Below are positions 39,415-51,152 of a stretch of 64,000 nt of DNA, piece by piece. The position numbers and the translations under genes are program-made. The notes under the pieces were generated by a model, which saw only the letters and a list, made by a program, of their open reading frames with translations, was not told where the DNA came from and made no database searches. Origin of the DNA: Uranotaenia lowii (lineage: Eukaryota; Arthropoda; Insecta; Diptera; Culicidae); NCBI RefSeq assembly GCF_029784155.1, contig NC_073693.1, positions 183,913,802 through 183,977,801 of the forward strand, given 5' to 3'. Within the stretch, counting starts at the first letter, position 1. Every line of letters begins with the position of its first letter.

Positions 39415-40640
39415 CAGGGTGACAACGAAAACCATCATGTCGAAATTCGAAAACCGTCCTATATACATTTTGTAGATTGGCCTAAAAACTGCCCAGTGCA
39501 ATATTATAGCTCTATCGGACTTGATATAAGGGTGCCTCAAAGCCATGTGGTTTATCTATAGGTGGGGACAACCAAAAACTTTAGTGTTAGTTCGTTGTAT
39601 CCATACAGTTGTTTATGAACGATTATGACGTAACACGACGCCGTCGCGGTGGCGAACGTTCAACGCACCAAGGAAACCGTAGCAACGTCCCAGAATGTTT
39701 GTTATTGACGTTACTATGAAAGCATGTTGCTAAATTTTCGGGATGCCGTCGTGTTGTGAATGCGTAATGATTCTCGGTGCGTTTAAAATTTTAGTTTTCC
39801 ATTTCATTTTTCGGGTTTTCGAAGCGGTTTGACGGATTCCGCTACAAAAGGATTTTTGCTCGCAAAATTTTGTCCGGGAAAAACTGTTCTGAAATCGGAA
39901 CCAGCAACAAAGGCTGCTTTTTGGTGCGTCAAAAGTTTCTAGAAGAAACTGACGGAGCAGAATAAGTTGGAGGACTTTAGAGGAATTCGTTCGAAATTAG
40001 TTTTTAAATAGAAATCTGTGGTCAGTTTAAATTTTTTGTGAACACAAATAAAAATTATTTCATCATTTTCATAAATATCTTCTGTTTCAAAAATTCCGAA
40101 AATGCCAAATAAGAAGCAAAAAGTTAGATCTCCTTTTCGATTGAGAGTTCAAATTTTATATTGCACATTCCACGTTTCCCATATCCGATTTTAAACTCAA
40201 AACAAGATTTCACACGCAATTGTCAGGTTCAGTCTAAACATAAAGTTTTTTTCAATAAAGTTTAGAGCCAGTTTCTCGAATTTCTAACAAAAATTTCATG
40301 ATTGGACTTCTTCAAATTTACAAATAGCTCGAGATGTGTTTGTATTTGGAATCATTTGGAAATTATTGCATCGCTTTTGCAAGGATGGATAATTCAATTC
40401 AATTTTGAACATAAGCACTTTAATTATCACTTCCATTTGATACCCAAGCTCGATGGTATTATGTACGTATGAAAATTGTCGTCGCATGGCGAATCCAACG
40501 TCGAGACGCTCATGAACGTTTGTGACGTAGCAATCAAAACATTGAAAAAACTGATTCTCACACTCGTGCAACGGCAGTCTTGTCCGCACCTATAGATAAA
40601 CCACATGGGCCTCAAAGCGCTCCAAGTTACGATTTTTCAA
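39415..40640. repeat. Dispersed repeat (AGGGTGACAACGAAAACC family), interrupted copy
   Basis: Pieces 39415-39542 and 40609-40640 align with 1655-1830. The gap is the element at 39543-40608. Confidence 0.65.
39543..40608. mobile_element. 1.07 kb element with 9-bp target duplication, CCATGTGGTTTATCTATAGG ends
   Basis: GCCTCAAAG lies at 39534-39542 and 40609-40617. Perfect 22-bp inverted ends CCATGTGGTTTATCTATAGG... The interior is GC-richer near 39630-39760. A minus-strand open frame (40296-40589) has no recognisable domain. The 9-bp duplication suggests a Mutator-like non-autonomous element. Confidence 0.82.
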
Positions 40641-40654
40641 TTCAAAACAGGGAA

Positions 40655-41770
40655 CAGGAGCAGCAGGGTTAGATGCAACATTTATTCAATTTTTATTTTA
40701 ATAAAATGTAATGAAGTTATCATTTAATTATAACAAATAATCATGATATAGTTTCTCACATCGTAAGAAAATTTATAAAAGTTTTTGATTCTCATCGAAA
40801 ATTAAAAAATCGAACAACAGATGTACAAATTTTAACATATTTAGATGCCGTAAAAAACTTTACCCAGTACGATGAATTGGCTTAATGATATCGCCAACAA
40901 AATTTATATTGCTTTTATTATCCTATACAAACACAGTTGGTGTATAAATATTTTCCAGACAGTCACCAAATTTTTTTGAATAAATATTTTTATAAATCAG
41001 TTACCAGCAAAGGTTGCCGAAAAAAATTCTATGTTTTTGAGAAAAAAAATCTGACTTTCTGTGATTTTACTCAAAAATTCTGTGATGGATTTCTGTGATG
41101 TTATTTCTTTTAATTTCATTGAAAATTCATGATAAATTGGGTCTTTTTTACATTTAAGTTAAGTTAAATCAATGAAAATTAACAATCTTATTAAACTTTA
41201 CTGAATTACAAAGTAAAAATCTAAATTTCATATTGGAAAAGAAATATAATTTTGGAAATCCTTTCAAAATTCAAACATTCTGTGAAATCTGTGAACACAC
41301 AGACACAGATTCTGTAATTAAAAAAAATGTCAAAATTCTGTGAAATTACAGATTTTCCTGTGATCTCGGCAACCTTGGTTACCAGTGAGAGCCAAAATGC
41401 ATCAAAATGCAAATAAAAGATTCACCTTTTATATTTCGTTCCCATAGGCTGGAATGTGATTGTTTTGCATCACGCGTTTGTTAGTTTCAAAATTTCATCC
41501 AACCAAACATTATTTTTTTATGATTTCAGCTAGTAGAATTTTTTGTAGTATTTTTTACCCCTAAATGTATGCAGTACTCTTATCCTTCCTCTTTAAAAAC
41601 ATTCTTGACAGAAAAATTAAAAATTTAATTCGAACAAATCCAAAAATTACTGCGAAAAATCGAAATTTTAATGTTGATGTCTAATGACTTTATAAATGCA
41701 TAAAACGTCAAGATCTAGTGTTATCTCGAAACAACACGAGAAAATCGCCATTTACAGAGAACAAACATAG
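40655..41770. repeat. Inverted relative of the 15300-15970 repeat, interrupted by a hAT MITE
   Basis: Matches in reverse orientation, e.g. GATGCCGTAAAAAACTTTAC at 40850 versus 15747-15770, and TTTTTTACCCCTAAATG at 41550 versus 15425. The ends are not clear. The gap is the element at 41008-41377. Confidence 0.65.
41008..41377. mobile_element. hAT-type MITE, CAAAGGTTGCCGA ends, 8-bp target duplication
   Basis: GTTACCAG at 41000-41007 and 41378-41385. Ends CAAAGGTTGCCG and CGGCAACCTTG. 370 bp, AT-rich, with several TTCTGTGA repeats near both ends. Confidence 0.85.
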
Positions 41771-42790
41771 TCCCAGATAGTTAAGTTTTGTCAATTTTTT
41801 TTAATAACATTGCTAAATTTATTCAAATTTATTGAAAATAACTTGACTTTTGCTCTTATTTGATAGAAACATGTACTTCAATTTTAACTTTAACTTTAGT
41901 TTTAACTATTTTATTTTTAGATTGATACATCTTTCTCTGCACAGGCCATTTGCCCCAGAATACCCTACTAAATCTGAAAGCCGCCAAAATCAAGATGCGC
42001 ACTGTTTCGTTATTCGTGCACGTCTAGTATTCAATTCATTCTTGCCGCTGCCTGTCTGGTTCTGCTCTGGAGTATCAAAATTTTTTCGAGGGCAAAGCAT
42101 AATGTTCGTGAACGTTATAATGAAAAAAATGCAACGTCATGGTGCTACCTTAAAATTTTCAATATATCGAAATCTACTGTGTAATGAGACTCTCGTCTCG
42201 TCTACTACCTTTAATAATAACAACAGCAGACGACAAATTTTGAGAGCAGATAACGGAATTCTTTATATTGAGTTTTCGAGTGCCCAACCTAACTTTACCA
42301 GAAGCCACTGAAGTGCCACCAGGCAGCACTTTCCCAGTATACTCTCCGTTTTTTTTTCAACTAATTTCATACAATTTGTTTTGCCAAAATTTCCAATTTC
42401 TCGTTTTATAAGTGTTTAAAACGTAAATTGTAGCCAGTCGCAAAAACATGGCAGCACTCAAAAACATCTTGAGCTCAACTTTCATCGTTATTTTGGAGAG
42501 TGGCACCAAGTAAAGTAGGTATGTATGTACCTACCGTACAATCGAATCGACTCCCCTCTAGCAGTTCACAAATGGAGGAATGAGAAAAACGGCTTTTCGC
42601 CAAACATCCTCAACAATTATCGGCCCGGCCAGAGCAGTCAACTTTGTGTGGTTTCTTGTTGATGACATCATGAAATGCGTATTTCTTGATAGGTGTACTT
42701 GAAATAATTTACAAATTTCACAGTTTGCCAGTTTGCTATATCGATAATTTCACCTTTATCCAGAATACTCAAAATCCTAACTGGACACGA
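41771..42790. other. No gene recognised; one 153-codon open frame
   Basis: The frame 41850-42311 (+) is open for 153 codons but has no family motif and starts with an Asn/Phe-rich stretch; it may be chance. No repeat boundaries seen. Confidence 0.3.
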
Positions 42791-42795
42791 GGGTA

Positions 42796-42997
42796 ACGGA
42801 TTTATTTTGGACAGAGGGACTTTATTTTTTACCACCTTGTCTAGCTCTCCTATAAAGCAACCAACCATGACAAAATTTAGTGAAATATATGCAGAAACCT
42901 TAACAAAATTTGTTAAAAAAATTTCATGATTGGTTGATTTATAAAAGAGCTAGACAAGGTGGTCCATAATAAGTCCCCTGGTCCAAAATAAGTCCGT
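42796..42997. mobile_element. 202-bp hairpin MITE, ACGGACTTATTTTGGACC ends
   Basis: TA flanks (42794-42795, 42998-42999). The two halves are inverted copies over about 90 bp each, meeting near an AAAATTTGTTA loop. The motif GGACTTATTWTGGACCA occurs twice per end. Confidence 0.85.
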
Positions 42998-43554
42998 TAC
43001 TTCGAAGTTTGTGTATTTTATCCCAGGGGCTGCCAATAAGGCAGGATTAAGGGAGGAGGGGTTCAATAGGGGCAATTGCCCGGCCCCCGAGGGAAAAACA
43101 AAGTTTAACATTAATCACACTACTACAAAACTATGAATAGAAATCAAAACTAGAAAATCGGAATGAAAACTTGAAATATAACAACTAAAGGGGCCCCGTA
43201 AAATAATATCTCGAATAGTTTTTCTCTTACATAAGTTAAGAGGCCCCCCTAGAGTAAGTAGTGAAGGAGTTCTCCCGCATTTTGCAAGCAGAGAATATAA
43301 AAATCTTGGTACTGAATTTCAAAATTTTCAACCTAAAATCTGGACAAGACCGAATTCGAAAAAAAAATTAAGTAGAACATGAGGCGAAACACCTCAAATT
43401 TATATATATTTTTTATCTAAACATATCAGTACGTATATTCTGTACAGAACAGGTAAGTAAAGAAAAAACATCTCCTCATTTGCATTATATTTAAACGTCT
43501 TGCACAGTAATAATGTTCGTTATTACGTTAACTTTGCAACGTGCAAAATTTGCA

Positions 43555-44255
43555 ACTTGTTCAGAAAATCGCTCAAGAAAAGCATTCAGGATTGGTTTCT
43601 AGCTAGAATACTGATATCTCCGAGTGCTATGATATGCACTTGATACAAGAAAATATACCAGGCCCCATCGGAGGCTACCGTTTGCTATTCGTCACGTGGC
43701 TAATCGCCGGTGATCGACATACTTGGTGATACATTTTGAACGTCACTCCCTCAATCATTCCCGAACGTCTATCCTCGCATCATTGCTTATAATGTTCGTT
43801 ATTGATAGACGATCATGAATGTTTCAAAAGGAAAAATCTGAAGAAATACCAGGACCACATGTTCAAAAAGGCTGTAGCACATGCTGGATAATTCATTGCG
43901 GTTACCTAGTCATGATTTTGTCCTTCTGCGCAAAACGAAAAATAAAAAAATCATCTGATAGCCTACATAGATCGCTTAAAACTGATACATATTAGTTATG
44001 ATCCTAAAGATTGAAAGTCGTCAAGGAAGGAAATCAGCATCGAGACGTTCGATAGCTGATAGTCTGCGTCCTTCTTTACCACATCCCGTATCTCGAAAGT
44101 TTTTGAAATACAGAAGCGTCGTTGTCATGTATGATTGTTTGTATGATTTGGTTGAAGAATGAAAATTTGACTGCTTTGATTTTTTGGCTCTGAATGTAGT
44201 CAAGCGTGGCTCACTGAAAATGATTGATTTTCGGAACATTATTTGCAAGTAGATA
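43555..44255. repeat. Dispersed repeat (copy B), uninterrupted
   Basis: Relative of 5700-7930 without the 1.49 kb insertion. The junction reads GAGACGTTCGATAGCTGATA at about 44040-44060. Confidence 0.75.
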
Positions 44256-45609
44256 TCAGCTAATTTCGCCAAAACTGGCTCATAGTGCTAAGAGAGAACA
44301 CATAAGCTTTATGATACACATTTCAGAATTTTACCAGTGCAGTTACCCGGGTTAATACCGGGTATTATTACAGTTTTTCACTTCTATTATTATGTATTGA
44401 AATTTCCGTTAGTTTATAAATAAAAAAAATAAAAAAAAATCTGCAGTTGCTTAAATTGGACCAATCGACAGTGCAGAGTTTCTTTATTGAAATTCCATCC
44501 AAATTTGGTCTTAGACTTGATATTCGTATTGAATAATTTTCAACTGATTTAACCAAAATTTTATCATCTACTGAAATAAATATCCTGAATTCAGCCTGTC
44601 ATTTTCCAAATGATTGAGTTGCTAATATCGTTGAGCGATTCTGTTAACATGAATGTTTCTATGTTTTCAATCTTATCTTTTCCCAGATTCAATTTTTTGA
44701 GATTTTTAAGTTTTGTGTTATTTCTCCAATTACTGAAGTTCAGTTTCATAGTTTTTTTTTCTGAATTTTGAGAACTCAAGATCTTTTTTAAGGTACTAAA
44801 CTCTTTTGGATTCCTTATTTGACTTTTTTTAATGGTAACGAATTCTGTGTTTTATACGTTTAATCTCTATTCCGATTTTTTTTTCAATCGATCATGTTTG
44901 CACTTATGCCCCTTGGGCTTTGAGGGCATCGAATGAAACTTTTGTCCCATTTTGAATAACAATTTGATAACAATTTTTTTATCTGATGAGAATCATATCC
45001 ATAAACATCTCATGAAAAGGGTTTTTTGTGTTTCATAGATATAAAACTGAAATGCACATTTGGTGCCATTTCTGTATTGGCTCTGATTGTAACTTTTTTT
45101 TTAATTTAATTCATATTTTGTTTCTCAAAACTTGATTTAAATTATAATTTAGATTTCAGACACTAAATTGTGGTTCTGAATATAACTTGATTTTAAGTTT
45201 TGAATTCTTAAACTCTTACATCTGTATCTCTATGGAATTCGAATTTAATTATTTTGTTTATTTTTTGAATTTTGTATTGTATGTTTCAAATCTTCATGAT
45301 ACTTCCCAATTGTCATTAGGTAAATATTTCTCGATGAAGCACAATACCAGACGATCAATAATGAAACGAAAATCATTTGAAATAACTATCCGGTCATTTT
45401 TCTAAATCAGAGAATATTAGTTGGGTATGTTGCATTTGGCAGCTCAAATGAGAGCTTTAATTATTGTGAAATTTCTAAACTCTTGCGCAATATTTGCACG
45501 TGATTAATTTACAATTTTGATTTGAGTATACCAGAAACTATTTTCTACGCAGACTACATGGCAATTTGAAGACAGTATACTGAACTCATTTCAAATTCTT
45601 TTACCCGTT
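44256..45609. other. AT-rich stretch, no gene seen
   Basis: Short open frames only; very T-rich. No repeat structure recognised. Confidence 0.35.
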
Positions 45610-46968
45610 AATTCTGAATCTGAATTCTGAATCTGAATTCTGAATCTGAATTCTGAATCTGAATTCTGAATCTGAATTCTGAATCTGAATTCTGAATCTG
45701 AATTCTGAATCTGAATTCTGAATCTGAATTCTGAATCTGAATTCTGAATCTGAATTCTGAATCTGAATTCTGAATCTGAATTCTGAATCTGAATTCTGAA
45801 TCTGAATCTGAATCTGAATTCTGAATCTGAATTCTGAATCTGAATTCTGAATCTGAATTCTGAATCTGAATTCTGAATCTGAATTCTGAATCTGAATTCT
45901 GAATCTGAATTCTGAATCTGAATTCTGAATCTGAATTCTGAATCTGAATTCTGAATCTGAATTCTGAATCTGAATTCTGAATCTGAATTCTGAATCTGAA
46001 TTCTGAATCTGAATTCTGAATCTGAATTCTGAATCTGAATTCTGAATCTGAATTCTGAATCTGAATTCTGAATCTGAATTCTGAATCTGAATTCTGAATC
46101 TGAATTCTGAATCTGAATTCTGAATCTGAATTCTGAATCTGAATTCTGAATCTGAATTCTGAATCTGAATTCTGAATCTGAATTCTGAATCTGAATTCTG
46201 AATCTGAATTCTGAATCTGAATTCTGAATCTGAATTCTGAATCTGAATTCTGAATCTGAATTCTGAATCTGAATTCTGAATCTGAATTCTGAATCTGAAT
46301 TCTGAATTCTGAATCTGAATTCTGAATTCTGAATCTCAATTCTGAATCTGAATTCTGAATCTGAATTCTGAATCTGAATTCTGAATCTGAATTCTGAATC
46401 TGAATTCTGAATCTGAATTCTGAATCTGAATTCTGAATCTGAATTCTGAATCTGAATTCTGAATCTGAATTCTGAATCTGAATTCTGAATCTGAATTCTG
46501 AATCTGAATTCTGAATCTGAATTCTGAATCTGAATTCTGAATCTGAATTCTGAATCTGAATTCTGAATCTGAATTCTGAATCTGAATTCTGAATCTGAAT
46601 TCTGAATCTGAATTCTGAATCTGAATTCTGAATCTGAATTCTGAATCTGAATTCTGAATCTGAATTCTGAATCTGAATTCTGAATCTGAATTCTGAATCT
46701 GAATTCTGAATCTGAATTCTGAATCTGAATTCTGAATCTGAATTCTGAATCTGAATTCTGAATCTGAATTCTGAATCTGAATTCTGAATCTGAATTCTGA
46801 ATCTGAATTCTGAATCTGAATTCTGAATCTGAATTCTGAATCTGAATTCTGAATCTGAATTCTGAATCTGAATTCTGAATCTGAATTCTGAATCTGAATT
46901 CTGAATCTGAATTCTGAATCTGAATTCTGAATCTGAATTCTGAATCTGAATTCTGAATCTGAATTCTG
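45610..46968. repeat. 13-bp minisatellite (CTGAATCTGAATT)n, about 104 units
   Basis: The unit is a 6-mer CTGAAT plus a 7-mer CTGAATT. Every regular unit contains one EcoRI site (GAATTC). Because 13 is not a multiple of 3 and the unit lacks stops on the minus strand, that strand reads open for 481 codons as a 13-residue cycle, an artefact. Breaks in the rhythm: extra CTGAAT units at about 45795-45815, doubled GAATTC spacing and one CTCAATT variant at about 46300-46345. Confidence 0.97.
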
Positions 46969-46974
46969 TTAAAA

Positions 46975-47540
46975 TCTCTTACTGTTTTTGTGAAAATAAT
47001 TTTATAATAAAAATAGTCAAAATAGCCAATTCCCAAAACCGGCGGCTAAATGCGCATATTTATGTTTTTAGCTTTATTTCATTTACAGTTGCAATATTTT
47101 TCATGGTAATATTTTGTTCATATCGTATTTTTATCGGATCAGTATTAAGCTCTTCTTTTTTCACCGTAAGATTGTGATTTGAGCGTAGATTAAATGATTC
47201 AATGATACAAAGTAAGAAATTTATAAGATTAATCTTTTGTTTTTTTTCCTGATATAGGCATTTAACCTGTCTGCATTCGAAACCTGTCTCTTATTCCGAT
47301 ATCTTATCATTTACAACTTTGCCAAAAGCTTCAATTTGTTGAATTTTCGATTTCCAGATGAGTAAGAAGAAAATCCATTAACATTTTTGTTAACAGATTC
47401 TGTACGCACGATAAATAAAGCTCATTATATTTTAATAAAACTGACAAAAATCTTGTTTGAATTTTTAAATTTTTTTTGACTTCATATAACCATAAATTTT
47501 GTTCATGCTACGAGTCAGAAGCAATACGCTTTTTCTACCC
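46975..47540. other. AT-rich stretch, no gene seen
   Basis: No open frame of note and no repeat ends. Confidence 0.35.
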
Positions 47541-47544
47541 TCAA

Positions 47545-47768
47545 ACTGCACTGATTAGATATGTTGAATCTCCAGCCATATCGTCAATCGGCTGTATACG
47601 CATAGTACCCAATATGCGCATTTAGGAACACTTCCCCCTAAGCGTGCGCTCTTCCAAAGTGACGCCATAATGCGACTTACTGTCGCTATTCGAGACTCGG
47701 AAGAGTTGTTCGAAGTGCTTAGTCCATCGTTTGAGCTGATCTGTTCGATCGGTAAATAATCACTCATA
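47545..47768 (-). pseudogene. Non-LTR retrotransposon ORF2 fragment (pre-RT region)
   Basis: The minus-strand frame reads RTDQLKRWTKHFEQLFRVSN, close to the [RK]-W-x-E-H-F-x-x-L-[LF] motif just upstream of the reverse transcriptase in RTE-like elements. It ends at a stop soon after, with no RT domain nearby. A relic, possibly of the same family as 24068-24545. Confidence 0.65.
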
Positions 47769-48617
47769 GGACTGATGATTGAAATTTAAAACCCGATTTT
47801 CATTAACTTTTAACTTTTTCGAATCAATTTAATATTTTTTGTAACGAAGTATTGAAAGAAAATTAAATGAATAAAATTCAGAGATATTAGTAAAAAGCGC
47901 CCGGGTAGGAATGTTTAGGAAAATTGACCAAACTCCTGGATCTACGAAACTTAAGACCGCCGAATTCAAAATTTTTGATTTTCTCAAGTTAACAACTTTA
48001 TGTTAAGTTCATGGTTTTGTAGAATTTCATTTCGTTGTTTAATTCATGACTTTGGAAATTTTCTATAATACATAATACATAAATGAAATATTTCGTTTTT
48101 GACCCTCAATAGATTTCAATTATGAAAAATACTACATAATAAATAAATTTCAAAGAGTAAATGACTATTCACGATTATTAAACCAAATTGAGGGTTGGCA
48201 ATTAAGAAACTTAATGCCCCAACATGTTCTTTTAAAGTTTTATCACAGACAAAGTTTTACTATGCGTTTAAAGTGTAATACGGTCAAAATTTGGTCAAGG
48301 GAAAACGCGTGTAAATCAGTGAAATCGTTTATTTGAAAAATCAAATTTAATTTCTTTTTCAAGTTTAATTAGTATAAAATTCAGGAAAAATATTCAGTAA
48401 GGCTTCCGTTTTTCCAAATCCGAATTGCCGGGCCTTACGCTTAACCCTTGCCATCAGATTTTGTACAGCCACCTTGTCCACCTTCTTCGCCGCAAAAAGC
48501 TAGTTTGCCTCGAACTGCTGTTCGTCCTTAGTAGATTTTTGGTCATCTTTAGGTTCCGCTTGACAATAGCTAAGTATTTCTCAATTGGGCGGAGCTCCTG
48601 CACGTTGTTGGCGGCCT

Positions 48618-48831
48618 ACCACTCCATGGCCTTTTTACCGTAATAACAAGATGCCAAATCCGGCCAAAACAGTACGGAACAACCGTGTTTCTTCAAGAAA
48701 GGCAGCAGACGTTTATTCAAACACTCTTTCACGTCAATTTCTTGGTTGACAGTCCCGGATGCTATGAAAATGCTGCTTCTCAAGCCACAGGTACAGATGG
48801 CTTGCCAAACCACCCGAATAGCCAAGACCAT
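48618..48831 (-). pseudogene. ITmD37E-like transposase C-terminal piece
   Basis: Reads VWQAICTCGLRSSIF, KECLNKRLLPFLKKHGCSVL and FWPDLASCYYGKKAMEW: the second catalytic Asp with its flanking motif. A stop follows at 48618 where the active copies continue towards the third acidic residue. Confidence 0.8.
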
Positions 48832-49195
48832 GGTATTAGTATAAAAAAAACCATAATTTTCAATTTAACAATAAACTTCATCGTAATATCTAAATATTTA
48901 TCAACCGATATTAATCTTGAAACTACCATAATTTGGAAAGTCACCATTAAGTCTATTGTTAATTCAAAATCTTCCATAGTTGACATTTCTATCAAAAGCA
49001 TGGTTGCACAGTTTTTTTCTTGTAATTTTTTATGTTACAATGTATTTCAAGGTAAAATGAAAATCCAAACCATACGAAAATTGATAAATTTTTGCTCTTT
49101 TGCACTTTTACAATTTTCCGTGTAGAGAATTTTTTTCGCGCTCAAACTGTTTTTACGAGAATCTTTTCGTGATTTTCGCGGCTGAAATCAGCTTA

Positions 49196-49371
49196 AGAAA
49201 AGCTCCGGAAAAGTTCCGAAATCAACCTTGCGGGGTTCAGATAGGGAGAGGATGCCTTCAACTGCAGTGATGATGGTAAGAACTTTTATTATTATATATT
49301 CATCGATTTGTATGATGATAGAAATTTCTTTTATTTCAGAACCTGCGACGGCAAAGTTCCCAGCTTCAGGT
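49196..49371 (+). other. Possible captured mini-gene fragment with intron-like signals
   Basis: An ATG at 49252 reads MPSTAVMM to a donor G|GTAAGA (about 49275). An 66-base AT-rich gap ends TTTATTTCAG, and the frame continues NLRRQSSQLQ to CAG|GTGAGG (about 49371). Phases match. It lies inside the ITmD37E relic on the opposite strand. The product was not recognised, and chance is possible. Confidence 0.35.
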
Positions 49372-50114
49372 GAGGCCCGCATATAATTTGGCTGACGTGG
49401 GCAGGTCAGACGTCCGACGCAAACCCGTATCGCACGGATTGGTGTTCTGGTGGACTGGTGAGCAGCCGTATCTCAGAGAATGGTTGTGGAGAAGAAGGCT
49501 CAAGAGCCGCAGGTGTTGAAGGTTGAATTGAAAACGGTTCGATAGTCCCGGAAGCTGCTTGTAGTCGGCTTTGACGTAGGTTTCGTCGTCCACTACCACG
49601 CAGTCAAACTTCACCAGCATCGTCGTGTACAGCCTCCGGGATCGCGCTTTGGCCGTCGTATTTTGTTTATCATTGCGATTTGGAGTCACTACCTTCTTGT
49701 AAGCAGGCTTGTAATTGGTCACCATCGTTTGAATTTTTCCGGAGACAACAACCACACATCGTTCGTGACAATCGTGGAGAGTGCAATCGTTTGATCGGAG
49801 AGCAAAAAAATGTCAAATGAAATTCTGATCTTTGGTGTGGTTAGTCGTTTGACTTTCATCCCTCTTGCGTAGATAATCGAGATAATCATTCCACATTGTT
49901 CGACCAACACATCCAAACATCACCCGGCGCTGCAGAGTGGCTAATTTTTTTTTCAACAGGAGGGAGTGAATAGAAAAGATTGCATTTGCTTATTGAGTCT
50001 GTAAGTTCTGCTGCGTGAAAGAGATAGGCGATGTCGTGAACTGTCGGGAATTATGGTCGTTTGACCATCAAATTATCCCTCTCGTGTACCAAGACACGAA
50101 ATTTCGTTCGACAA

Positions 50115-50592
50115 TCACACAAAGAAGAATGAATGTCGTTTCGTTTGATGGTAGTCGACTGTTCGGCAAGTTTTCGGTTGCATTCGTTTGATGGCACGAA
50201 CAATGAAACTGATAAAAGCAGGCTGTGCGACTGTCAGAGAAAATGTCGATGGTTTACAAGTCTGCTTGTAAGTCGGTAGTCCGGCTCGTTTTTTTTTGGC
50301 TCGATGCACGGTTGTAGACGATACACCCAGCTTGTTTGCAGCATCTCGGAGAGAGAGGTTAAGGTTTCGCTTGAAACTACCGGCAACTCTCTCAGCGGCT
50401 TCCGGTTTTCGATTTCCCCCCGATCCAGACTTCCTGGCTGTCGACAAACGTTCCCCAAACACTTTAATTACATTTGTAACGGTTGATTTGGCAACTTTTA
50501 GCGATTTTGCCAGCTTTGCGTGCGAGTAGCTCGGATTTTCGCGATGCGCGAGCAAAATTTTGATACGCTGCTCTTCTTCCTTGGACGGCATT
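50115..50592 (-). pseudogene. ITmD37E-like transposase N-terminal piece
   Basis: ATG at 50592-50590. MPSKEEEQRIKILLAHRENP, then SYSHAKLAKSLKVAKSTVTN (first helix-turn-helix) and LSLRDAANKLGVSSTTVHRA (second). The basic linker RKSGSGGNRKPEA follows. The frame shifts off after about 120 codons near 50230. Confidence 0.85.
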
Positions 50593-50929
50593 TTGACAAC
50601 TGAAGAGTGAATTCCAAAATCAAAATAGGAGCAACATTCTACACACACACCTTCAAAATGAGGGGTGTTCAGGTTTTTTAAATGCAAAATTGAAAGAAAT
50701 ACGTCAAGTTTATATTGACCAAATTTTCACCCTTTATTCAGTCTCATCTAAACAATTTTATTTTGATAGGGGGAAGCCTTTCTTTATTACATCTTGAAAA
50801 ATTCAGGCCCTACAGAATAGATGATTGAAAATTATCTTCCGACTCCCTCTGCTGTTCCCTACCCATACTAGGTATCTGTTAACGCATAACATTCTTCCAA
50901 TAACCGAACTCTGTAATTTGAAAATTTTA

Positions 50930-51091
50930 TTTTTTTTTTGTTTCGATTATGGTCGTTTTAACATCTTTATGTCATTCGCGACTAATATCATTGAAAAACT
51001 TATCCGGTACAACTCTTGGGCTCGAACTCACGGACATCGGCTCAGTAAGCAACTGACTTGCCAAGGGAGCTGTATGCTAAACAAATGCTAA
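50930..51091 (-). mobile_element. tRNA-derived SINE, internally deleted
   Basis: Poly-T, GTTTCGATTATGGTCG, a shortened body lacking the GTTGCAGTTGGCGGA block, B box GAGTTCGAGCCC, and a degraded A box region (CTCCCTTGGCAAGTCAG). An ATGCTAAACA pair follows. Confidence 0.75.
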
Positions 51092-51152
51092 ACAAGAACG
51101 TTATCAGTTTTATCTCGCTATTGGCTGGCGGATCGCTCGATTTTATATTTCA

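Larger units (their letters stand above)
48281..50734 (-). mobile_element. Interrupted ITmD37E-like element
   Basis: TA flanks (48279-48280, 50735-50736) and ends sharing AAAATTTGGTCAA. Transposase pieces in minus-strand order: 50592-50230 (N-terminal DNA-binding region), 49720-49530 (VDDETYVKADYKQLPG), 48830-48618 (KECLNKRLLPFLKKHG, LFWPDLASCYYGKKAMEW). Two blocks without transposase similarity (about 49740-50225 and 48840-49525) are later insertions or replacements. At 2.45 kb it is nearly twice the usual length. Confidence 0.75.

Noticed and set aside
45610..46968. CRISPR-like array
   Set aside because: Units are contiguous 13-mers without unique spacers, in an animal genome.
45591..47036. 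481-codon open frame on the minus strand
   Set aside because: A by-product of the 13-bp repeat, which lacks stop codons on that strand in any frame; not a protein gene.
48685..49125. 146-codon plus-strand open frame
   Set aside because: Half is antisense to transposase DNA and half is AT-rich insert; no family motif.
49719..49916. 65-codon minus-strand frame MDVLVEQCGM...
   Set aside because: Plausible composition but no recognised family and no conserved partner; left as unclassified insert sequence.
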